Assembly: GCF_035953295.1 (NCBI RefSeq)
Contig: NZ_CP108370.1
Span: forward strand, 7,611,001 to 7,675,000
Reading direction: 5' to 3'
From: Streptomyces sp. NBC_01335
Lineage (GTDB): Bacteria; Actinomycetota; Actinomycetes; Streptomycetales; Streptomycetaceae
DNA: 64,000 nucleotides
The position numbers and the translations under genes were made by a program. Below are positions 32,548-42,600 of the stretch, piece after piece (the stretch's first letter is position 1; every line of letters begins with the position of its first letter). The notes below the pieces were generated by a model that worked only from the letters and a program-made list of their open reading frames with translations, was not told where the DNA came from and made no database searches.

Positions 32548-33264
32548 ATGGCGAAGAGCCGGGCAGAGACGAGGTTCAGGCATCCGCGTCATGAGCGGCG
32601 AGGTGAGGCGCGACTGCCCGCCGTCGTGGCGACCCTCGTGGCGATCGTCCTCTACCTGGCGCTCCCGCAGCAGTTGCTGGTCGCCCCGCGGTTCGTGCTG
32701 CCCGGCCTGGAACTGCTTCTCCTCGTCCCCCTGGTGGCGATCAACCCCCGACGCCTCACCCGCCAGACCCGGACGTTCCGCGTGCTGTCCCTGACTCTCG
32801 TGCTCGTGATCGCGGCGAGCAACATGACCGCGCTGGGCATCCTGGTCCACGAACTGATCCACGCCGGGGTCAAGGACGGGCCCGCGCTGCTCACGGCGGC
32901 CTTGCAGGTGTGGCTGACGAACATCATCGTGTTCGGGCTGGCCTTCTGGGAACTGGACCGCGGCGGCCCCGTCACGCGGACACAGGCACCCCGGGACGAA
33001 CTGCCCCTGGCGGACTTCCGGTTCTCCCAGGACGAGAACGACGACGCGGTCCAAGAGGTCGCCGACGGTGCGAGCGGCTCCTCGGACTGGGTGCCCACCC
33101 TCGTGGACTACCTGTACATCTCCGTGACGAACTCCACCGCCTTCAGCCCCACCGACACCATGCCGCTCTCCAGCCGCGCCAAACTGCTGATGGGCGTCGA
33201 GAGCATCGCGGCACTCACGACGTCACTGCTCGTCATCGCACGTGCCGTCAGCGTCCTGCACTGA
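32548..33264 (+). CDS. DUF1345-like membrane protein
   Basis: A 238-residue protein with about five hydrophobic helices (LPAVVATLVAIVLYLALP, VLSLTLVLVIAASNMTALG, QVWLTNIIVFGLAFWEL, and a C-terminal helix). It carries the motif DYLYISVTNSTAFSPTDTMPL, common in actinobacterial DUF1345-type proteins related to potassium-channel-like folds. ATG 32548 follows GGAGGAG closely. No operon partner. Function unknown. Confidence 0.8.
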   Translation: MAKSRAETRFRHPRHERRGEARLPAVVATLVAIVLYLALPQQLLVAPRFVLPGLELLLLVPLVAINPRRLTRQTRTFRVLSLTLVLVIAASNMTALGILVHELIHAGVKDGPALLTAALQVWLTNIIVFGLAFWELDRGGPVTRTQAPRDELPLADFRFSQDENDDAVQEVADGASGSSDWVPTLVDYLYISVTNSTAFSPTDTMPLSSRAKLLMGVESIAALTTSLLVIARAVSVLH

Positions 33265-33313
33265 CACCGCGGGCCGCGTCGCGTCAGGAATTGCGTCAGT
33301 CGGTCCGACAGGT

Positions 33314-34387
33314 TCACTCCGGCCGCGATGGCCGGGGGACCGGAGGCCTCCGGCACTTCGAGCCAACAGAGAGTGACGAGGGAGTGGAGTCCAGGCGGAG
33401 CGCGCCGGGCTGCTGAAGCTCGCAGCAGCGGACTGTTTCCGACACCGTAGTGGAGTCACAACGCTGCACGTGGTCGAGCCGGCTTTTCAAAGTCCACAGG
33501 CGCTCGACGCCGTTCCGCGGAGCAGGACCTGATCGTGAGGCAGTCCCCTGGCCGGCGCCCAGAGCCATGCCGGAGCCAGGAGTCCACGCCTGGAAGGTGA
33601 GGTGGCCGCGGTGGCGGCGCAGCAGTCGGCGCGGGTTGTAGCGGACGCTCTCCACGGCGGTGTCGAGACCGGCCCGGGCCTGTTCGATGAGGCTGCCGGT
33701 CCGGGCGGCCCGGTCGCGCCAGCGGCTGGTGGTGTCCGCGTCGAGGGTTCTGTCGCGCAGGGCGGGGTGCATGTCGGACGTGAGGTCGTGGAGCGTACGG
33801 GCCAGGACGCGGACGGCGTGTTCGGCGCTGCGGTAGCGCAGTGGCGGGGCGATGGCGACGTTGACGGCGGTGCCGATGGCGCAGCCGATGAGGACCAGGA
33901 GCACGATCTGTCCCAGTCGGCTGACTCTGGCGGAGTCGTCGGTGGTGCTGACGTAGGTGGAGAACGCGAAGAGGGCGGCGGTGGCCACCTGCGGTCCCTG
34001 CGTCCCGAGGACGCGCAGGCGGCTGATGGACAGCGCGATCACCGCCACCAGCACGAAGGTCAGCAGATCCGGCCCGGCGAGGAAGCCCAGCAGGGCCTGG
34101 ACCGCGACTCCGACCGCGACCGCCGCGACGTAGCGCAGGGACTGCACGACGGACTGGTAGACGGTGACGTACATGATCGTCACCGCGGAGAACGGGGCGA
34201 ACGCCGGTGACGTGGCGTCCATGAGGTTGTAGGACACCAGCCAGGAGAGGGTGGCGGCGAGGGTGCTCTTGCCGATCAGCAGCAGGGTGTGCCGCTCGGA
34301 ACTGTCCTCGTGCGCAGCCCTTCCCCACCAGCCGGCCAACCTGGTGGACCAGCCCCGCGCTCCCGCGGTCGTCCGGTCATCGGCCAT
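33314..34387 (-). CDS. FUSC-family membrane protein with aberrant C-terminus
   Basis: A 357-residue reading. Residues 35-185 contain about six membrane segments typical of FUSC/aromatic-acid-exporter-like proteins, followed by the expected helical cytosolic part (RYRSAEHAVRVLARTLHDL, YNPRRLLRRHRGHLTFQA). After residue about 270 the sequence no longer looks like the family (Ser/Arg/Pro-rich tail), so an ancestral frameshift or deletion near 33560 is likely. It may export aromatic compounds if functional. Confidence 0.72.
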   Translation of the reverse strand: MADDRTTAGARGWSTRLAGWWGRAAHEDSSERHTLLLIGKSTLAATLSWLVSYNLMDATSPAFAPFSAVTIMYVTVYQSVVQSLRYVAAVAVGVAVQALLGFLAGPDLLTFVLVAVIALSISRLRVLGTQGPQVATAALFAFSTYVSTTDDSARVSRLGQIVLLVLIGCAIGTAVNVAIAPPLRYRSAEHAVRVLARTLHDLTSDMHPALRDRTLDADTTSRWRDRAARTGSLIEQARAGLDTAVESVRYNPRRLLRRHRGHLTFQAWTPGSGMALGAGQGTASRSGPAPRNGVERLWTLKSRLDHVQRCDSTTVSETVRCCELQQPGALRLDSTPSSLSVGSKCRRPPVPRPSRPE

Positions 34388-34417
34388 ACCGTGCCCGCCT
34401 CCGTTTCCCAGCGGTGG

Positions 34418-35126
34418 TCAGTCCGCGTCCACGTCCTGCACGGAGACGCGGATGGTGTCCAGCGTGCCGTCCGCCGCGTCCGGGATCAGCATCCCGGCGC
34501 GCGCCCCGCTGCGGAGATAGTCCACCACCGGCTGGTCGAGCACCTCTCCGGGGAGTTGTGGACCGAGGTCACGCAGACTTCGGCGCCCGCGTCCATCGCC
34601 CAGGTGGGCAGGTCGGGGTGGAAGGGCAGATGGGCTCTCCACGCCTCGTCCACGATCAGCGGCGTTCCGCGCTGATGGCAGATTTCGGCGATGGCTCCGA
34701 TGTCCGCGCAGGCGCCGTAAGGGGTGGGGCTGGTGACCAGGGCGCCGCGCGCGTCGGGGTGCTCCTCGAACGCGGCCCGGAAGCCGTCGGGGGCCGGCGG
34801 GTGGGCGAGGTGGAGGCCGGTGTCCCACTGGGGATCGACCCAGACGGGACGGATGCCCGCGAGGATCAGGCCCGAGATCACCGACTTGTGGACATCGCGT
34901 CCGCCATCAACTCCTCGGCGCGTTCCATGACTTCGTGCGACATCGTCCGGTCGTCCAGGCCGGAAACCGCGAGCATGTCCGCCCGGAAGAGGGCGTCGCC
35001 CAGGACCGCCCGGACCCTCGGGTCGGCTCCCCGGCCCTGTTTGTGACCGGGGGGTGTGAATGGCAACTGGTCCTGGTCCTGGTACGCCGTCAGAGCATCG
35101 AGGACAGGTGCTTCGGAGTGGTCCAT
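34418..35126 (-). pseudogene. Orn/Lys/Arg decarboxylase remnant
   Basis: Pieces of a PLP group III decarboxylase read in several frames. The N-terminus is LDALTAYQDQDQLPFTPPGHK, with VSGLDDRTMSHEVMERAEELMADA. An out-of-frame deletion junction near 34905 then joins to RDVHKSVISGLILAGIRPV and a fold-type-I core up to VTSVH, where the PLP-binding Lys region should follow. Instead the sequence jumps to the protein's end (VVDYLRSGARAGMLIPD). The Lys and most of the C-terminal half are missing. Clearly non-functional. Confidence 0.85.
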
Positions 35127-35285
35127 GAGGTGCGGCTTTCCGGAGTCGGAGGGAGGAAACACGGGCGTGCGGCTCGGCGAGCCCGCTCTTCGTGCGGGAG
35201 TGGTGCGGGCGCCCACGGAAGCACCCGCACCACTCCTGGCGTGCCCCGGCCACTCGTCCGCGGCAGCCGTCCGAAAAGCAGACCG

Positions 35286-37565
<2,280 letters not shown>

Positions 37566-37740
37566 GCCATCTCCTTTAGCCGAAAAAGCCGAGAAAAAAG
37601 CCCATAACTTCATATTTGAGGAGAATGTGCTGACTGTGCCACCTGTTCGGACTCAGAGGGGTCGCAGTGCGGTGCACCGTCACCCTCAGCCGCCTGCGGC
37701 GGGCGCGGCAGAAGCTTTCGGTTTCAGGGGTCCGCGCGTC

Positions 37741-37793
37741 CGTCGCCACTCACCGGTTCCACGAGCTCCGTCGCCACTCACCGGTTCCACGAG
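37741..37793. repeat. Short tandem duplication
   Basis: A 25-nt unit (CGTCGCCACTCACCGGTTCC plus ACGAG) occurs at 37741-37765 and again, identically, at 37769-37793, a period of 28 nt. It lies in the non-coding stretch 37566-37830 upstream of the catalase gene. It looks like a recent slippage duplication. Confidence 0.85.
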
Positions 37794-37830
37794 CAGCGGC
37801 AGCGCGTGGTCCCCGCCCGGTGGCCCTCGC

Positions 37831-38001
37831 TCAGGGGCGACGGTGCGTGAGGGTGAAGAGTCCGCCCGTCGGGTCCTGCTGGCCCACCTGGCGGGCGGCA
37901 TCCGCCCCGAGTCACTTCTCCAGCTCGCCTGCGGACATGTTGACGGCCTCGCCGAAGCTGTCGAGCACGCTCTGCCGGTCCTCGTCGCCGGTGGCGCTCA
38001 C
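37831..38001 (-). pseudogene. DUF3140-like small gene with an internal stop
   Basis: The GTG at 38001 overlaps the stop of the DUF2945 gene (GTGA). The frame reads SVLDSFGEAVNMSAGELEK, then TGA at 37912-37914, then LGADAARQVGQQDPTGG to a final stop at 37831. DUF3140 proteins normally have Trp after ELEK/R, so TGG to TGA is the simplest explanation. The family's later part is also shortened. Either a nonsense pseudogene or a residual 29-codon peptide. Confidence 0.5.
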
Positions 38002-38231
38002 GAGCCGCAGTCCCTCTTGCGCAGCGACTCGGGCTTGTGCACGGCCGGCTTGCCCGTCCTGTCGCTCCGTACCTCGTACTGAGGCTGTTCCTCGGAGGCG
38101 TCCACGGTCCGGCCGGCCGCTTCGGCGCGCCTGTCGATTCTGCGCTGCACCGAGCCCTCCACGTTCTGTTCGTGGCTCTTCCAGCTGACGTCGTCGCCCT
38201 TGGACAGCTTCTTGTCCTTCTTCCCGGGCAT
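37998..38231 (-). CDS. DUF2945 small basic protein
   Basis: A 77-residue protein with the family pattern KLSKGDDVSWKSHEQNVEGSV and PQYEVRSDRTGKPAVHKPESL, a small beta-barrel (Tudor-like) domain of unknown role often called hypervirulence-associated in fungi and found in many bacteria. It starts at ATG 38231 and is coupled to the broken DUF3140-like frame. The 709 nt upstream (38232-38940) contain no supported gene except the repeat at 38663. Confidence 0.85.
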   Translation of the reverse strand: MPGKKDKKLSKGDDVSWKSHEQNVEGSVQRRIDRRAEAAGRTVDASEEQPQYEVRSDRTGKPAVHKPESLRKRDCGS

Positions 38232-38662
38232 GCGAGCGTTCCCTTCTCTCGGAGGGTCGTCGAGTCGTGTCCGTACGAATCGCTGCCTTCTGCCGACTGG
38301 GCCCGCATGCCGGACACGTGGTACCCCGTCTCGGTGGCCGTCGAGGCAATGGGTCCGGTCTCTCGGGCGTACCGCCGGGGGCGGCCGGGCCGGACCGAAC
38401 ATGGAGGACCGGCTTCGGAGTAAGGGGGCGCACAGGCATCATCCTCGACGCAGCGGAAGTCGTCCCGTTCGTGCGCCTCGAGATCCTGCTCGCTCCACGG
38501 GCCCTTGGCCATGCCGGTTCCCCGCGTCACGGGCCAGGGGCCGCACCACCGGGTCGGAGCAGTGACGCAGGAACCGGCGCTTCTGGGGTGTGGCTGGTCA
38601 AGCAGCTGCCGACGCCGACGAATCGGCGACTCCCTGGGCGGGGCCTCGTAAGGTCTGGCTTT

Positions 38663-38705
38663 GACGGCGGCTGCTGGAGACGGTTCGCGGACAGCGGCCG
38701 CCGTC
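38663..38705. repeat. Inverted repeat, copy 2 of the dispersed element
   Basis: GACGGCGGCTGCT (38663-38675) and AGCGGCCGCCGTC (38693-38705) pair at 12 of 13 positions around a 17-nt loop. The left arm and the following GGAGACG match copy 1 at 32046. It is shorter than copy 1 because the outer part of the arms has diverged. Confidence 0.7.
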
Positions 38706-38940
38706 ATAGGACGGTTGCCGCCGGGCGCTGCTCCTTGGCAGGGAGGTCCGGGGCGCCCGGGAGCCGTTCCAGGGCTCTGGCCGTCGGCGGCGCGGAGCGT
38801 TCGGGGAGGGAAGCAGGTCGTGTGAGCCGGAGAGCCGCGGCAGCCGGGTCGCCCCGGGCCGCGAGCCGCAGCGCAGGCTGCGACCACCTGCGCTGCGGGA
38901 ATCGCGGTGTCGGCCCTTCAGCCCCGGTGCCGGCCCCGGT

Positions 38941-39609
38941 TCATCCCTGGACGAGGTCCTGGACGACCAGGCCCTGCGGATACCCGAACCGCTCGCCCAG
39001 AGCGACGAGAGCGGGGCGGGCTCCGGGGGCGACCGGCACGGCGTAGGCCTTGAGAGCCCGCAGGAACAAGCGGTAGCCGAGGTCGGCGCAGACCTCGGTC
39101 ACCACCCGCTCCAGCGCCGGGACGACGTCTCCCACCGGCAGCACGTCGTACATCCGTCCCGCCATGTCGGCCAGGGCCAGGTCCACGCCGACGGTGCCGA
39201 CGGCGTGGAGTACGGCGGCGCGGGACGCGTCGTCCGTCACCGGGTCCGCCGACGGCCCGACGAAGCCGGGGGAGTTCCGGCGTTCCTCGGCCAGCCAGGC
39301 GGCCTCGACCATGTCGAGCCAGGTACGGACGCCCACACCTTCCTTGAACGGATCGAAGGCATGGTCCGTGGACGCGATCCAGGCGGTACGGATCGCCTCC
39401 TCCGGGATGTCCGACTCGCGCAGGCGTCGGACATCCCGACCCAGTTGCAGGGACGACGCCCCCCGGAGTTCCGTGACCGACCGTCCGGCGACCAGGACCA
39501 TGGCGGAGACCGGGCCTCGCTCGATCAGGCAGTCCAGTTCGTGCGGCGGCAGGTCCTCCATGTCGTCGCACTGTTCCGCCAGCCAGGTCAGCCCGATCTC
39601 CTCGGTCAT
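38941..39609 (-). CDS. Presumed immunity protein of the polymorphic toxin
   Basis: A 222-residue acidic, mostly alpha-helical protein without signal peptide, unrecognised by family. It starts at ATG 39609, only two bases after the stop of the toxin gene at 39612-44546, the usual place for a cognate immunity gene. Its cytosolic, acidic nature fits binding of a basic nuclease tip. The role is inferred from position. Confidence 0.6.
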   Translation of the reverse strand: MTEEIGLTWLAEQCDDMEDLPPHELDCLIERGPVSAMVLVAGRSVTELRGASSLQLGRDVRRLRESDIPEEAIRTAWIASTDHAFDPFKEGVGVRTWLDMVEAAWLAEERRNSPGFVGPSADPVTDDASRAAVLHAVGTVGVDLALADMAGRMYDVLPVGDVVPALERVVTEVCADLGYRLFLRALKAYAVPVAPGARPALVALGERFGYPQGLVVQDLVQG

Positions 39610-39611
39610 GC

Positions 39612-42600
39612 TCAGTCCTTCAGATAGGAGGTGTAGACGACGTACTTGCTGGGCTTGTGCGCCTTGCCGACGTATTTGAGCTGGATGACCACCGTAGTGC
39701 CGGCCGGTCCGCCCTGAACGCCGTTCCTGACCCACTTCTTCCCGAGCGAGCTGCCCATGCCGCGGATGTCCCACTGGATGGTCTTGAGGTCACGGGTCGA
39801 GACGAAGGGCAGCTTCTTCCCGATGCGCTGTGCCTGTTTCGTCTTCCACGCCTCCAGCTCCGCGGCCTTGCCGGGCTGCTGCATCCACTCCCTCATGGCC
39901 TTGTCCACCGCCTCGGTCGCGGTCGCCTCATCGGTCCACCGGGTCGCGACGCCGCCCTTTGCCGCGTCGGCCTTGGCGGCCATCTCGGTGTCGGACTTGT
40001 TGACGTGGTCGCCGAGGGTGTGGGCCCCCTCATAACCCTCGTCCGAGACGATGTCGGTGCAGTTGTGGACCAGGACGTTCTGCGGCCGGGTGCCGCGCGT
40101 TCCGACGTAGAACGTGTGCACCTCGTCGACCGTGAGGTCGTAGACCTCGGTCGGCGTCAGTCCGTCCCGGTCGCGAAGCCGGCTCACCCGGTGCAGGGCG
40201 CCGTCCGGGGTGCGCAGACGGTCGCCGGTGCGCAGGTCCGACACGAACGTCCAGCCGCGCCCCTCCACGTGGAACCGGTGGCCGGCCGTGCTGGTCAGTA
40301 CCGCGCCGTCGACCGTGATGTCGACCAGGCGCGTGGTGCCGTGGCGGAAGGTGTCGGTCACCGGCTCGGAGGTGGAGAGCCCGGTCGACGGGTCGGTCGC
40401 CAGAACCCTTTCGCCCCGGCGCACGTCGCGGATCGCCTTGAGCGAGCCGTCCGCCATGAGGACCCGGGTGTCTCCCGGGAAGCTGTTCCGCCGGCAGAGC
40501 GAAACAACGTCCTCGTAGCCGTTGACCGTGTTTTCGAGACGGGCGACCGTCGCCGGGTTGATGTCGTCCAGCGCCTTCAGAGCGACGAACGCCTCCCGGA
40601 CGCCGACGCCGGTCTTCATGGCCGCGTCGAGGGCCCGGATGCCCTCGACGACCTTCCCCAGCGCCTTGCCGGGGATGAAGTTGGACGCCGCCCAGGCGCA
40701 GCCGCTGACGCTGCCGTGCCAGCAGTCGACGAAGTCCTGGACGAGGATCGCCTTGCCCACCGCCAGGTAGGTCTGGAGCAGGCCCTTGAGGATGTCCATC
40801 TGGGTGAAGGTCTTGGTGACGTCCTTCTTCAGGCCCGTGAAGGGTTCCGTTCCCAGGTGCTGGGTGTCGGAAGCCGGGCATCCCGAAGCCGTCGCGGGGA
40901 CGGCGTCGTTGACGCACAGATAGAAGTCGACCATCACGTCGAACGTGTAGGTGAAGGTGACCGTGCAACTCGTGCCGAAGCCAGGCGGAATCTCGCAGGG
41001 CTTGTCCTGCTTGGTGTCGGTGACCTTGACACTGTCCTCGTCGACGACGAAGAAGGTGCCGCCGATCCCGGTGCCCGCGCCCGTGCTGACCTGCTGGTTG
41101 GCTTCCTTGCGCTCGGCGGCCTCCGCCGCTTCCTGGGCCGACTCCGCGTACAGCTGCGCGTCCTTCGCGGCCTCCTCGGCCGCCGTGGCGGCTTCGTCGG
41201 CCCGGCTCGCCGCGGCCCGTGCGGCCTCGGCGGCCTCGGTCGCCTCCGCGGCCGCGGCGCGTGCCGCACTCGCGTCGAGAGCCGCCTGGTCGGCGGAGTC
41301 GCGCGCCTGGGTGGCGTATCCCTCGGCGCGTCCCGCCGCCTTGTCGGCGGCCTCCGCGTCCACTGTGGCCTGGCGGTCCCACTCGATGGTGCGCGCCAGC
41401 GACGCCTGCGCCTTCGCCGCGGCGGTGGCGGCGTCGGCCGCGTAGCCGAGGGCCTCCTTCGCGTAGCCGCGGGCGACCGCGGCGTAGTTCGCGGCGTTGG
41501 CCGCGTGCTGGTAGGCGGCCTTGGCGTCGCCCTGTGCCTGGTCGGCGATGACCTTGGCGGCCGCCGCCTCCTCCGCGGCGTTCTGGGCGTGCGCGTCGGC
41601 GACCGCCTTCTGCTGTTCCGCGATCGTCTTGGACGCCTGTCCGCTCAGCACCACGAGGCCGGCGGCGGAGTCCTTGGTGACGTAGGGCGAGCCGAGCTGG
41701 ATCGCGTCGTTGGCCGGCGCCGCGACCTGTGCGGCCGCGTTCCCGGCGTCCACCGCCGCCTGGGCGGTGACATGGGCGAAGCCCGCCGCCTTCGCCGAGG
41801 CGACCGTGGCCTTGTCCGCCTCCACCCTGGCCACGTCCGCGTGGGACTTGGCCTCCTTCGCGCGGAGCTCGGCCTCGTCGGCCATCTCGACGGCGAGGTT
41901 CGCCTCGGCCGCCGCGTGCTCCGACGCGACGATGGCCTCGGCCGCCGCGCTCGTCGCGGTGCGGACGGCTGCGTCGGCCTTCAGCTTCGCCGCCTGCGCC
42001 CCGTCCGCCGCCGCGCGCGACCGCTTGGCCGCTGCCTCGGCGCGGGTGGCCGCGGCGTCCGCGTCGGCGGCCGCCTGCGAGGCCGCGTCGGCCTCGGTGC
42101 GGGCCCGGCCCGCCGCCGCCTCGGCGTCGTCGGCATGTCCGGCGGCCGCGTCGGCGGCCGCCCTGGACGCGGTGGCTTGGTCGTCGGCCTCGTGGGCCTC
42201 GGCGAACGCCTCCTTGGCGTCAGCCTTGGCACGGGCGGCGTCGGCCTTCTGCTCGGCGTCCCAGGCGTCGTCGCGCAGGTCGCGTGCCCGGTCCCGGGCA
42301 GCCTCCGCGTCGTTCCTGCGGGCCACCGCGGTGGACTCCGACGCCTCGGCCCTGTCCTTGGCCTCGTTGGCGTTGACCGCCTCCGCCTCGGCGTTCTGGC
42401 GGTGCTGGGCCGCCTCGGCCTGCTTGGCCTCGGCGGTCTCCTTCTCCTTCTTCGCCGTGGCCTCCTCGGCCTCGGCCGCGAGCCGCTCGGCGTGCGCGTC
42501 GGCCGCCGCCACCTTGGCGTCGGACTCCGCCGCCAGGGTCTCGGCGAGCTTTGCCTCGGCGGTCTCCTTGTCCTTCTTCGCGTTGTCGCGGTGCGTCTTG

